A DNA stretch of 64,000 bases, from assembly GCF_904848185.1 (NCBI RefSeq), contig NC_051045.1, forward strand, positions 16,247,332 through 16,311,331, read 5' to 3'. Under the pieces are notes generated by a model. That model did not search any database. It had not been told where the DNA came from and worked only from the letters and a program-made list of their open reading frames with translations. This document shows positions 1 through 13,500 of the stretch, in pieces. This DNA comes from Acanthopagrus latus. Lineage: Eukaryota > Chordata > Actinopteri > Spariformes > Sparidae. Numbering within the stretch: the stretch's first letter is position 1; every line of letters starts with the position of its first letter. Position numbers and translations under genes: made by a program.

Positions 1-427
1 TTGAATCACAGGGGTGAAGGACTAAGGAGAGGAGACGAGGAAACTGAGAAATAAGAAGAGATGCAAGACTTTCAAACAAGCTCAGCCTGAGTTTCCAAAA
101 ACTGCATAATTTTTCAAACAATATAAAACAGATCATTGGTGGAGTTTTCATCCAACAGCTGACACTTGTCAAATTTACCATTCATCACTGCTCATTTTAG
201 ATGTTGTGCAACCACTAAGTATCAAAAAAAAAAAAAAAAGACTTGGAGAGGTGTGTGTATCTCTCCTGGTGCACAAAATGGTATTTAACTGCAAGAGGGT
301 TTGATTGATGAGGGCTGCTCTCAGACAATATCCTATAATTTAATGGAGACATTTCCTTGCCAATAAATGCTGTGATGAACTGTCTAATCACCAGTGTGGT
401 CTGATGGTCCCTAGTGGTCTCATCACC

Positions 428-1737
428 TCAGTCCCTCAGCAGTAGATAGTCTTTGATAGTCTCTGGTAGGGGAAGCTCTTTTACAGCAGTTGGGAGGAAC
501 TGGACTCCGAGACTCTGCCTGACAGCGCAGCGTGCCAAAGAGCGAAGGGTGGGAGCCTGAGCCACCATGTTGGTCAGCCTCGCCAGCAGCTGTGGATCTT
601 TACTCAGCTCTCTGGGAAGGGTGCCGTCGGCCCGTCGGATCTCAAACCGCCCTGCTGCCCGGCACAGCAGCTCCAGGCACTCCTCCTCCTGATCGGTGCC
701 CAGGCCCCGGGCCAACAGGGCCACCAGTCGGGATATAGGCGTCTGGCCCTTCAGGTTTGTCACATGGACCTGGGCTCCGTAGTCTAATAGCACTTTGACA
801 CTCTCCAGGTTGCCCTTCATTGCTGCCCAACTCAAAGGCGTGTCATTGTTGTAGTCCCGTGAGTTGGGACAGGCCCCGCTCTCCAGCAGGGCCCTCACAC
901 ACTCTGGGTTGTCTTTGAAGGCGGCCCAGTGAAGCGGGGTGTCCTTGTTGCCATCCAGGGCGTTTGGCTGGGCCCCGTACTCCAACAGCAGCTCCACGCA
1001 GCTCTCATCCTTCTCCGCTGCATAATGCAGTGCTGTGCGGTTGTATCCATCCAAAGCATTCACCTGATGAGGAAATGTAATGTCATAAGTAATCTCATGC
1101 CAAGGAGTTAACAATACACCGACCAGAGATTTGGGTGTCAAATGGTTACTCTTTACTACAAAAAACAATCAAATTGGCATCATCTCTAAATTTCAGTTGC
1201 ATGTTTTATCCTATGTCTTCCACTTTTTTTTCTTTATTGAACACACTAAAAAACGTGTCCTGCTCACACCTGCAGTGTCAACACCGAGAACAAGCTTTAG
1301 ATCTCTGTAGGTGGGACTTTCATATTATAGGGTGGCTATCTGGAAGGTAGCTAATTAATGTAAAACCTTGCTATGGTAAATGGTTAAGTAGAAGTTGTCT
1401 ATGACATACCTCGGCCCCCTTCTCCAGCAGCAGCTCCACACAGTCAGCATCAGCGACCATACAGGCACAGTGCAGGGGTTTAAGCGTGCCATGCATCCGG
1501 TTTACATCAGCTCCCTTAGACATACAGGAGATAATGATGTCAATATAATGGGATGACAGTACAACATAGTATTTATTTAAAGTTGGACTGACAGGTGAGC
1601 AGGCCTACCTTACGAATGAGATCCTCCACATTGTCATGTGGGAATGAGCGGATGGCGGCGATGGTGCGGATGAGCCGCTCGGACAAGGAGTATTTACTTT
1701 GAATGCTTTGCATGATGTACCACATAGTAGAGCTCAT
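428..1737 (-). CDS. asb8: Ankyrin repeat and SOCS box protein 8 (ASB8)
   Basis: Substrate-recognition subunit of a Cullin-5/Elongin B-C ubiquitin ligase (known of the ASB family). Coding exons on the minus strand are 1737-1609, 1514-1410 and 1063-428. Phases close and give 289 aa, against 288 in human ASB8. The start MSSTMWYIMQSIQSKYSLSE is nearly identical to the mammalian N-terminus as I recall it. Ankyrin repeats run from about residue 48 to 190, with the GYNRTALHYAAEKD, GNKDTPLHWAAF and NNDTPLSWAAMKGN helices visible. The C-terminus (about 240-289, SLARCAVRQSLG ... LPLPETIKDYLLL) is the SOCS box with the BC-box leucines. The start is the first ATG after an acceptor at about 1743; exon 1 further upstream is non-coding. 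No frameshift or missing motif was seen. Identity is very likely. Confidence 0.95.
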
Positions 1738-1850
1738 GTGTAACTGAGGACCATGGCACCCTGGTAGGGGTGACACAACGGTGCACTGAAACACATTTTT
1801 CAAGAAGTTGAGAGTTAAAAGATGCAAGAAACTATGAAGGTTTCTGAGCC

Positions 1851-2212
1851 TTAAAGGAGCACTTTGTAGTTTTGGAGAAGTAATTCAAATTCAGGATTTT
1901 AATATGTATAATATCAATGTGTTAATAATAAACCCAGAAATATTACATTTTCCTTAACTGAATAAACAAGCTGTTATAACAAGAAGAACACTGTTTGAAG
2001 CTAGAAGGGTGGCGGCATCCGGCAAATACAAACAAAGAAAAAACAGTATGACATTGTGTTATCCTTTAAGGTCAGTTTGTCTATTCAGTTTCTTAAGTCA
2101 TGGAAACAAAGTGAGTCTATTTATTTTGTTAAGGCAGGAATAAAATCAGTTGATAAACATCTTTCTCTTCTGATTAAAATATCTTGCCCAAACTACATAG
2201 TGTACCTTTAAC
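1851..2212. mobile_element. MITE-like DNA element in asb8 intron 1
   Basis: The left end TTAAAGGAGCACTTTGTAGT (1851) and the right end, read on the opposite strand as TTAAAGGTACACTATGTAGT (from 2212 inward), form imperfect terminal inverted repeats of about 27 bp flanking 360 bp of AT-rich sequence without an open frame. This is the layout of a non-autonomous DNA transposon. Family assignment is not attempted. Confidence 0.7.
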
Positions 2213-3508
2213 GAAACGTACAATAATCAATCGAACAAATCACTCTGGCGTTTCGGTTGTTTTGGGTGATTGGGCCTCTTGTTAGGTGGTGGCTACTGTT
2301 AGGATTTTATTATTACATACTATTGGTTGTGTTAACATAGAAATGCACCAATTTCAACACCACGTTACCAGCATTGTAAATTGCATACTGTGGTGCTGCA
2401 GAGTGAGGGACTTTCCCCCATAAAACCTGTAGCAAAGTGCTTTAATTCATTGTAGCAAGAAATACGCTGATACTATAAAAACTAAGAGTAGACTGATTAT
2501 CAGCCCTGGTAATAATTGACCAGGACCCATATCCAGCATTTTTAAAATATTGGTGATTTTGCTGTCAATTGCCAATAAAATAAACAAATTTAAAAATCTG
2601 CTACTTTGGCTATAATGCAACATGCCTACAACACCATCTGATTCAAGTTCAAGTTTAATTATAGGAGCAGTACATGATCAGGTTTAATAACAGTTATATT
2701 GGGTATATAGGGTCCAGAATTTCACCTTTTATTCTGGAAATTGTTATTGATACATCCTATTTCTCAATCATATGATGTGAAATTGCCAAGAACCTTGATT
2801 TTGACGGTAACTTACTTGTTGATCTTAAGATTAAGATTAACAAATTCATCCATCATGCTTTCATAAACAAATAAATAATAAATTATCATGTTAGTAATTT
2901 GAAAATGTCCCCCGTTCTTTGATCGAAGTAATTTTTATGATTAGTGTTATAAAACCATGAAATCTTGACAAAGTATGCAAGTCTTGCTGCAGATCTGACG
3001 GCCTTACTCTAACAGTTTTCAGCTGTTGCTATTGAACCTAATGGAAGTCACCCGAGAGCTGCAGTGTAGCAGCAGTGCAAGTATGCTAACAAAACATAAA
3101 CAAATGACTGACACTGACAGCTAACGTTAGCTCACCTGCCAATTACATGCTCCACAACAAAAGAAAGCAAAAATGCAGTCTGTAACAGCGATTCACGTTA
3201 CATGTAGAGTGCCAACTTTTACAAATAACACATCAAAAACCAAAACACGACAGCTAGTTCGCTAGCAAGCAGGCGCTCATGGGCTGGTTTAGAGAAAAAA
3301 TGTATCCTCGGCTACATTTCCACCCGGCTGCTAGCTAGCTAGTTAGCCAACTTGGTTCTAGCTGACGAGCTAACGTTAGCACCAAGATGCGAGAAAGAAT
3401 CGCGACCCGCAGACGAAAAAAAATCGAGTGACATTTAGTACAAATGCTTGCTAACGCACTCTGACATGATACCCTCGATGAATTATCGACGCTAATGGGA
3501 AAACGTAC

Positions 3509-3800
3509 CGTTTGTGGTCCACGGTGTGAAGGTCTGACAGGTTACCGTATTGACTGTTTGCTGCTCGCTTTGACATAAACACAGCACGTCACCGCTCTCG
3601 GCCACGCCCTCAGCCGCGAGCCTCCGGTCTCTGTATGTAAACCCGGCTGAGCAAACAATCGCGTTATTCTGCGATAACTTCAAATAACTCGAGGTTTTCT
3701 CTGAATACTGTCTTTCTACGACGTCTGACTGGACGACACGTCTTCTCCAAGCGTGCTTCCCGATATAGACACGTATGGCTGCGCTGCAGGTATCCACAGG
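3509..3800 (-). promoter_or_regulatory. asb8: asb8 non-coding first exon and promoter region
   Basis: A good donor (CG then GTACGT on the minus strand) ends a probable 5' UTR exon at 3509. The stretch to about 3800 is richer in CpG than its surroundings and has no coding similarity. The short open frame across it is not conserved sequence that I recognise. The 5' boundary is a guess; no TATA box is obvious. Confidence 0.45.
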
Positions 3801-3809
3801 CATGCCGTG

Positions 3810-5350
3810 AATGCCTTCAGCTCATATCATGACCATGTTAAGGTACAGGCGGCCTGCAGTCACACTGAACAAGTGGCTCCATGAGTCACTGAGGCGCCAG
3901 AGGACAGGCAGCCCCTGGTGGACAGCAGGGCCACAGACACACCACACTTGTTGGAGCTGTTTGTTTGTTGGTAGTTTTTAGTCAGTTATCGCTAATACAA
4001 TAATAGATGTTTATTTAGATTAGAGATTGAAAGCATTTTCTCTTGCTAGTTATATGTTTAGTTGTATTATTTCCTTGCTTAACATGTTTAGTTTTGTTGA
4101 GTTAATATTTTGTTTTGTCTTTGATTTGTTTGGGAATTTGGGTAACACAGTGGGCACCCAAGGTTTTATAGATGGAAGGAGATGTTTGTTTGCCTGTTTT
4201 CAGATAAAGAAAAGATGAAAACCAAAGGAATTTGAAATAGACATTGAACCTCTTTACCTGTGTATAACACAAGCCCTTAGTGCAGCAGTGGCTCTTTCAT
4301 TTGCACTCAATATACATTAACATACAGAGACACCGAGAGAAGCAATAAACACATATTGTATGCTTTGGGACTGCTGGTTCAACAAAACCAACCAAAAAGC
4401 AGTTTGATGTGAGCATCACGGGCTGTAGGACACTGTTATGACAATTTTTCACAATCTTGACATTTTATAGATCAAACAAAAATAATTTACCAAGTCTAAT
4501 TATTTGTGATGTCATGGCCCCCTTGCTCATGTAGATGTCCACAAAGGACTGCCACTCAAATCTAGCCTGTACATACATCTTTAGGACTGACTAAGCTCAA
4601 CTGGTTGAAAAAAAAAAGCCTTAATTTCTGTTTTCTTTCATCCATTAGAGACCTTATGACCTTTGCAATTTTCTGCAGAATTCTTGGGCTGTTTATTTTG
4701 AAACACATGGACAAATGGCAATTTGGCCATCAGAGAAATTTCCAGCCACAGCTGAAACAAGAATGGTACCCAGTAGAATGGATACCTCCGCTTAGGCCCA
4801 ACAGTCCCCTTTTTCTGCATCAAACTGTATTTAATCATTGATACCAGCAACCTTAATACACCAGGCTTTTTTCATTGAGGTCCATGCATTATTTGAGAAA
4901 TTCGTGAAAAGGTAAGGGGGGAAAAAAGTGTAAGAAAAAAGCTATTGGGGTCTATTCTGGAGCGAGACTCATCCTCCAACTTAGTTTTGTGAAAATCTGG
5001 TCTGTGGTTTTTATGTAATCCTGCCAACCAACCAACATATGGACAGGGGGGGAAGAGAACATGGCCTGCTTGGTGGAGGTAATGAAACCATTAGAAATCA
5101 GCCTGAGCTCTAAGCTTCTCAACAAAATGGCTCAAACTCCACCCCAAACCTGATACTGTGCCAGGACCTGTCGGGGGTGGAGACGCCTTTGAGTTCTAAG
5201 GTGTGGATCGGTTTATCTGCTGCCTTAAAATGTTCAGGAAAAAAAACAAAAACAAAACAGACTTCCCTGCTGACTAGATGTGTTAAAAATGCTGCAGCCC
5301 GCTTATGTGCTGACGTGTGTAGAGTATGAACAAAACAGCAAGAAATGTGA
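3810..5350. other. Intergenic spacer, asb8 promoter to larp4 3' end
   Basis: No exon, RNA gene or clear repeat was recognised here. The sequence is AT-rich with short homopolymer runs. asb8 reads away to the left, and the larp4 transcript probably ends near 5355. Confidence 0.5.
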
Positions 5351-5354
5351 CACT

Positions 5355-7547
5355 CGAAAGCCAAATCAAAATAATTTATTTTTGGTGACATTTCATACAG
5401 TTCTAGGATTGTGTCTCAAACACTTGGTTGATCCATTACTATATTTCCTTTTTGCCACCCCAACCCAAATTAACAGAAAAAAAACAAAACAAAAAAAACA
5501 TATGGAAGGGGGAGGGGCATATTCCTGTGGGTATTTTCAAGCCTGTCAACATCAACCATATGCTTCTAAAATGATTTCACATTACTCATGAGTAAGATTC
5601 TTTTAAAAACAAGTTAGTGCATTTATTTTAATTATACTAAACCACTAGCTGCTCATACTCATTAATGAAAAAGAAACAACAGCCCCAGTGATTGGTTACT
5701 CTTTTTACTGCATTACTAAACCCAAAGTCAATGCATCAAGTATTTTTCGCTCAGCTGACATCCTGAACAGTATATAAATGTCATATGCGTGATTTTATTT
5801 TGCCAATGCGATTTCACACAACTTTGGGGAAACCAGCCTACCAAGATTGGGAGAAAAGCGTTGTGCATCAGAATTAAAATAAATACATTTTTAAAAAGCA
5901 ATACATACAGTGAGTCAAACTTCAAATTCTAAGTCAACCTGTTTTTTTGTTTTTTTTTCAAAAATTAAAAAAAGGAGAGAAAAGAAAAAAAAAAAACAAG
6001 AAAAAAAAAACAAAACAGCAAACTCACCCTAAATAGCACAAAACAGTCTGGTGGATACCTGCTGTCAAAAGCCTCCCTCTGTAAATTCTGTACTAGAACA
6101 ATTACATTCTCCCACACACATTTCTAGTGAAGGGTTATTACAATATAGCATAGGCAACTACACCTCTACAGCTTCTTCAAAAATCCAGTTTCACTGGGCC
6201 AAAAAGTTCACCCCCCCCCCGACTACATTATTTAGCAGACCTGGTCAATAAAAATCAAAACTTTATCCTAGCACACTATGATCATAGGCAGCTGGCACAT
6301 AGCACGTGAAAATGTTCCAATTTCATTTATACCCACGACTTGGCTGCCAAATATTATGTAGCTATCATCCTTAGCTAACAGCACTCTTTAGTCTATTTTT
6401 GACACTATGCCACTGTTAAGAACAATTCACAGATATAAGCTTAACCTGGATATCCTGTGATGATGTAGAAAAGCCAAACCTCACCTAAAACCATCAGGTG
6501 CACTGAACAGTCAAATCTCACCATTAACCTATTCTTTTTCTTGGAAAACATCAACCTACTACCCAAACAAAACATGTAAACAGAGAACCTGACTGATTAT
6601 CAACATGACAGTGTTCTGAATCCATCCAGAAACGGTTCAGATAGAGATTAAAACTTAACATGAAAAACTTTGGACCAGGCTAGCAGGTTCACCGTGGCTA
6701 ACAGGCCAGTGAGCCCCCCCCCAAAGTGGACTTCGGCTTCAAACAAAACCACACATCTGACTGCGACTTACATCGACAGCTTCTGATATCCGACTGATAC
6801 GATTTAAGTCAATTAGGAACCAGGATCAAAATACCACCATAGAACATATTTCATTAATATACATTAGAAGACCACACTGTCCAGTTTCAGGACAATGATT
6901 CTGAATCTCTGATGTAAAAACAAAGAAACAAAAAAAAAAAATCATCCATTTCATTATATCAGTGCAACAGCACACTGTAGCACTTCAATCATTTTGCGTA
7001 ACAATCAATGCATACATAGACATCAGTCAACCTTTCAGTCATACTTGCAAAACTAAGCACACAAAAAAAAACAAAAAAAAAAACTGATGTCTCATTGCGT
7101 GTTAGTGATATCTTTGTATATGTACATGACATATATGCATGTTCTTTTCTTCTTAGTGCATATTGTTCTTGCAGACATCTATTCGTTAAAAATCAAACAA
7201 AGGTAGAGGGCGGTTACGTGGCCCGTCGTCCCACCTCCCCCTAGCAGAGCATAAATGAGATGTCCTCCAGATAAATCGCACTTAAAACTCTTTTAAGCAT
7301 AACGCTGGAGGCCAAAACAAGTTTTGGATTCCTTTTCAAAATCATTCATCAAAGTTCTTCAGGTGTCATTCTGCCCATTAGTCCTGGATGTCCCGGTCTT
7401 ATTGTCATTTTAAAAGCTTTTCTTTGGACAAGATCCAGGGGGGAAGGTGGCTACCATAATGTTGTTGCTTTTATGTTATTCATTTTTATATAATTATATA
7501 TATCCATGTATATATTCATACATCTTTTTTCTATTCATATCAAGTTT
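5355..7547 (-). other. larp4: larp4 3' untranslated region
   Basis: This sequence follows the larp4 stop codon (7550-7548). A minus-strand AATAAA (TTTATT at 5375-5380 on the plus strand) would end the transcript near 5355, giving a 3' UTR of about 2.2 kb. It contains many U-rich runs in the transcript sense (A-runs on the plus strand at 5945-6015 and 6928-6941). The end point is inferred from the signal only. Confidence 0.6.
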
Positions 7548-10500
7548 TTACTTTGGCGATACTGGTGGGATATTCTGCTCTTTGCCAGTGTGCCTGTAGC
7601 CTCCCTGTGGGGAGCTGCGTCGGGCTGGAGGCGGGCGCCTCTGGTCCCGAAATTTGAGGCCCCCAGTGCCTCTGGGGCCGTTGCTGCGGTAGTAGCCTTG
7701 AGAGTCACGTTCACGTGGGGGCCGGCTCTCCTTGCATTCCCACCCCCCCTCCCTGTCATGGCCTTTCTCCTGCTTATCTCCAGGACTGCTGCTGGAGCCC
7801 TGCTCCTCGGCCTTGTTCACACGCAGCTCGCGTAACGGCTGGCCAGACGCGGAGCCCGAAGAAGCTGGGGCAGGGGCTGCAGGGGGAGGGTCCTTGGGTG
7901 GCCGTTGGCAAACCTCAGCGTAGCTGAGCTTACGGGGCTCCTGAATCAAGGCCGTGAAAAAAAAAAAAAATTAAAATTAAATGACATTCAACACAAGCAT
8001 TCATTTATTCATCCATTTTTCCTCTTTTCAAACCCTCAGATCTCATAATCTTAACGCTCATTGGGGTAGGAGTGAACGTTTTGGACTTTTGGAGGGAAAG
8101 GGAGGAGAGATAAAGGCAGATATATTAAAAGAGAGAGACAGAAGGAGTGAGAGATCAAAAGCCAGTCAGTCCACTACCTCACATCCCTCTATGCGCAAAG
8201 TGTGTCATCATAAGGAAGACAATGATGTTCAAGTCTCAAAGAACCAGAGTCTCACCTGTGTCGGGGTGGGAATAGTGGCTGTCGCAGGGGCTGGCGTGCT
8301 GGGTGTCGCTGGCGTGGAGGCAGCAGTGGGCTGAGGCCTGGTGCTAGGCACGGGCTGCGTGGAGGAGACGGTGTTTGCAGTAGGTTGAACCGGTGTGCGA
8401 GGAGTCACTTTTGGAGCTGGAGGCTCTGCCCGTTCAACCCTCTTCTCCTGACGAGTGATGCTGTCAGAATGAAGAGGTCCACATATTCAAGTTACCACGT
8501 TTAGTCTGTGCAGGTATTTAACCCAAACCAAATATTCTGAATTCAACTGTTACTTTTGAGACCAACATACCCAGGGGCTGAGGATCCAAGTGGTTGTATA
8601 GTAGACTTCGCTGCTGCCAGGGCAGGACTCGAGACAGCCACAGCCTCCTCTGAAGCCGGGGCTTGTCCTGAACCTGGACTCACAGTGGCTTCTTTATTGG
8701 CTTGTTCAGTCTATAAAAAGCAAGGAGGCATGCACATTACATCTCAACAATACTCCCAGCGCAGTTTTATCTTGGAAATTTTCAAAATGTTAAAATCTTA
8801 ACTACTTCTTACCTTGTCCCTGTACAAGCCACGTACAACATCTGACATTCGGTTTTCTAGCACTGGCTCTCCCTGTGTGCTGACAACGCAGCCAGGAAGA
8901 GGTGGGAAATTGGTAGCAGCCAGGTCAAACTTGGGTTGAGAAACCTTCACCTCTGCTAGTGGTACCGGCCTCTGAAAAAGGAAATTAAAAAAAATTGAAC
9001 TGACAAGCATAAATATCACAAAATATTAAATGTTAAGTACAACACACAAGCTTAACGGAAAAAGAAAAGTATTTACCGCAGTCCGTTCGTCTTCCCGCCT
9101 CCTCCTTGTCCCTCTGTAGGTTGTGCCCCGTCTGAAACGCAAATAAATTATCACTGAATAGTCACTGATCAAGTCACAGCCAGATTTTAACAGATGGATA
9201 AAACCTTACCTTCCACGTCCAGGCATGCCGCTGTCGTCACTGGGGTCCAAAGACGAGGAAGAGGAGGAGAGGTGTGAGAACGCTGAGCTCAGATCGGAGG
9301 CCGTCTGGACTGGGTTAGTGGTGGCAGCAGGAGCAGGGGGCTGCGGGCTGCGCAGTCCAGTCAGACTCTCCAAGGGGACAGGAGTTATAGACGCCGAGGT
9401 CACCTCACCGGCCCTCACCTGGGGCTTCACGTGGTTTCTGTCGCAGCAGGGGAGAAGATGCAAAAAAAAAGCAGGGTCAGCATGAAGTTGAAAACACTCG
9501 TAAGACATACTGGTAACCAGTGTTTCCTGTATAGCCTTTTGCTTCATTTTTTAAATGAGCATACTGGTGGTTTACTTCTACTACGTCTAGCAAATGATTT
9601 AGTACCAACGGAAACATTGTTGACATAATGAAATCCATCTCGGTGAACATTTAGTCATCTTTATATCTTAACTTTAACATGTTAAAGCACCTGTATGCTC
9701 TTAAAGTGGAGTTTGTGTATGGACATGAACGCTATTACAAAGAGAAAACTGCTTCGTAATCACAGTGCTTAAAGGAAATAAATTAGAACAGACATTAATT
9801 AGTCTGTAATTTTATTGTCAGCTATTTTCAGATAATGGAGGCTGAAGCATCAAAGGAAACAATGGTGGCACCAGGAACAAGACAGCATGCTGTGTCCTCA
9901 GGGTAAATGTGTAGACATGCAGGACTACGTCTGTGCTCGTGATTGGTTGAAGCAGCGGAGACTTTGATGTCAACATATTATATATGTTTGGCAATCTGCA
10001 ACCAACCACAAGCTTACTGAGAAGAGCTGACTACGCCCAGACAGGCTGCTGATCTTAAAGCTTTGTGACAGATATGGTTTGTGCAGCAGAGTGATTCGCA
10101 TGGATCGATCTTCTCCTGAGTCTTTGACCCTCAGATCTCATAATCTGAACGCTCATTGGGATGAGAGCGGAGCACCTGACTTTGGAAAGGAAGGATGGAG
10201 AGAGAGAAAAAAAAAAAAAGATGAAGAGGAGTAAGAGAGAACCAAAGCCAGTTACTCCACTCTCTGATTTCCCTCTATGCGCATCTTGCTGTCATCCCTG
10301 GGTCTGACTTGGGAAGAGTCTCCTTACATAATTCTTTGTGAAGCTGCTTTTTCATTGTACAAACCAATTTACGAAGGCGTCATCACTTTGCTAAAGAGTT
10401 TGAGTGCACATATTGAATCTTGCAACCACTGACAGAGGAAGCAGCAAAAAAAAAAAAAAAATGAATAAATTAAATGGATGGTTAGTTGTGTTGGTGAGAA

Positions 10501-13500
10501 AGTGTTACATGTAATGATGTCAAAGCAAAAAGCATTTTTATGGGGGCCACGGTGGCCATAACTGAAAGAAGCCAGTTGCTCAGAATCAGATAGCAGCTGC
10601 TGCCGCCATGTCGCGGGCAAGCCTACATTTATCAAATGACATGACAAATCCAGGATGTCCATTTTCTGGCAACAAACATTTATCACACTGATGAGAAGAA
10701 TTATGGCTGTACAAAAACTGACTGGCAGAATGCATGGGCCCCGTTATGGATTTAGTCATTTGGCTGCTGCGGTATGGTACGAGATGAGGGTAGCGATGAA
10801 GCTTATTGTACAGTGAACAGTTGTACCTGAAGGCATTTATTACATTCTTTCTTGAATAGAGGGGGACACTATGGGGACAGTAAGAAGACAGGGAGTGAAA
10901 AACAATTCCCTGCATCATCTCAACAGCAGATGATCTGACGTTCACAGTTAAGAACCGAAAAAAAGAAAAGTACTTAAACATTACAGACTCATTATGTTTA
11001 TGCAAATACCACTTTTACATTTAAGCAAAAAGTAAACTCAAATTAACAAATGGCACCTAGAAAAAGAAGACCTTACCGGTTTCTGTTGAAAGGGCGAGTG
11101 ATATTAAGAGAACTGGAACCAGTTTTGTAGTGTCCTGCAGAGCCAAAGCCATTCACGAAACTACTGTTGGGAAACGGCGCCTGCACAAGGCGGGAAAAAG
11201 AAAGACACTCAATACACAATATTAACAAAAAAGGTTGTTTATCAAGCAGCTACCACAAAGGCCTGAATATATGTATATTACAATATTGTGTATGTGTAGA
11301 TTAAATGCCAAAGTATGTTGAAAAGGTAAGCATTTTTTCAAGGATCATGTTAGAATTCAAGCATATCCATAACCTGAAAACGCAACGGTTAACATTTAGC
11401 ATTTTCCAAACTGTCCAGACTCTGTACCAGCCCTGTAAAAATGCTTTTTCTTTATGCTGGTGCTCAACTTCTAGCTTTCATGCATTGTTATATACCTCAC
11501 ATTTGACGCATTTAATGCCAGTGACACCTGGTAACAAACTGGAAATGTGCAGTGTAGGTGTAGCGTTTCTCACCAGAGGAGTTTCAAAATACGGTGTGGG
11601 CGAAGGCGTCCAGGTGGGAGGTACGATGCCGTAGACAGGGTACTGCTGCTGGGGGTAGACGTGCTGCATGTAGAGCGGAGAGCTGTACTGCGACTGGCTC
11701 TGGGACTGCTGAGCGTACAGGCTGCTGTCCATGCTACGGTAGCCATTCTTCGCAAAGAATGTGTTGATTGCCTTTATCCTGGCCTGTTAGAATGAAGAAT
11801 CGGGGGAAAAAGAGCAGTGAGTGAGATGTCTAAAAACAACTTCACAGGCGGGCATTTTCCAAAATCACAGCAGAGTATAAAGACAACTCACCATGATGGG
11901 TTTTCCCTGAAATGTTTTTACTTCCTCTCTCAAGTACTTGTATGCCTGGGGGAGCAGAAGAAAGAGTCGTAAGGCATCTCATTATGCGGCTTTTTAACTC
12001 GATATCAAGACAAACCTGATGTGACGTCATTACCTGCTGAGCGTCTGTGTCAGATTGGAATGTGATGTACCAGTTGTTGTTGTGTGCAAACTCGACACTG
12101 ATCACCTTTGGACAGTTGTCATTTTTGAACAGTGACTCCACTTCCTGTAAAATGAACACAAGGAATCGTCTCACTTGTCCGGTAAACATCACCTACAACC
12201 TCATGTTTCCAAAGACACGCAGGAGTCAGAGCTCAAGATATCAGCTTTACCTCAACAGGTGTGGTTTCAGGGACCTCCCTCAGGATGATAATGCACCGCT
12301 TGTGATTTGGACGCACTTTCTCCCCTTTCTCGTCCACTTGTACCATAGGCGAGGCTGAGGGAATTTCAAAGTATTTAAATCGAGACCATGTCGCAAATGT
12401 ATGCAGTTCTTTTTAACACAACCTCTTAAAACCTTCAGCTTACATCTCAACACATCCAGGATGAGCTCCATGTCGGTGGTGAGGACCTTGATGCCCTCCA
12501 TGCTGGCTATAGTCCAAATTGGGACAAACTGGTCGCTGTCCATCTGGGACATCAAGTACAAATCCTTCGAGAGGTTTTCTCTGAATCACAGAACAAATTG
12601 ATGTAGATTAGAACCCTCTTGAATTGGGAACACATCAAAACTTTGACATAAGCAAGCACGTAACGCTCTGAGACAGCGTGATTCACATGGATCGATCTTC
12701 TCCTGAGTCTTTGACCCTCAGATCTCATAATCTGAACGCTCATCGGGATGAGAGCGGAGCACCTGACTTTGGAAAGGAAGGATGGAGAGAGAAGAGAAGA
12801 TGAAGACGGGAAAGAGAGAACCAAAGCCAGCTACTCCACTCCCTGGCTTCCCTCTATGCGCATCATGTTCTCATCATTGGGTCTGACTTGGGAGGAGTCC
12901 ACTGAGAGATTTCTATGTGAAGCCTGAACAAATGAGCAGGTCGCCGTCTCTTCGCTGAAGATTTAAAGCATGTGGACTAAAACTTGACAGCTGGCTGACG
13001 TAAAGGTGGTTCGGGTCCTCGGCTCTTACCTTGAGAAATAAAACTCCAGCTCTTTCTTCAGAGACTCTCGTAGATTCTCTGAGGAGATTTGCTGTTCTTC
13101 CGTCTTAGAATCCACTGGGAATCAAAAACAAAAAACATCAGCGACAAGAACAGTGATGACATGCCTGAATATCAAGTGATTGTGAACGTGTACAATTAGT
13201 GTCAATTTAATTTTTTAAAAAACCTTTGGAACTTTAATGCAATCTAATACAACTGTTCTGCCATAAAGTCTACTTTAACAATAATGTCGAGTCTTTGCTG
13301 ACCCTGTCAGAGGTGTTTATTCAGTCATGGTTTATCTGACATGGCTGTCCTGAAATAAGGGTTTTCAAATCAGCACTTGTTGTTGCCTGTTGTGTTTTTT
13401 CATTTAACATTTTTTCTTATCTTTAGATATTTATCAGCTTTATAAACACTCATCATTACTGATGTTGTGTTTTTAATACAACCTATGAATAATACACATT

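Noticed and set aside
3492..3803. 103-aa open frame over the asb8 first exon
   Set aside because: It shows no family similarity, covers a probable donor site and lies in a non-coding 5' exon.
10369..11005. Open frames of 105-139 aa in larp4 intron 10
   Set aside because: They have no recognisable domain, lie within an intron and overlap each other; chance frames.
12660..12930. U3, U8 or U13 snoRNA identity for the larp4 intronic repeats
   Set aside because: Length is similar to U3, but I could not match the characteristic boxes or guide sequences of any of these RNAs.
12660..12930. Duplicated cassette exon explanation for the larp4 intronic repeats
   Set aside because: No open frame is shared by the four copies, there are no consistent splice sites at their edges, and substitutions preserve pairing rather than codons.
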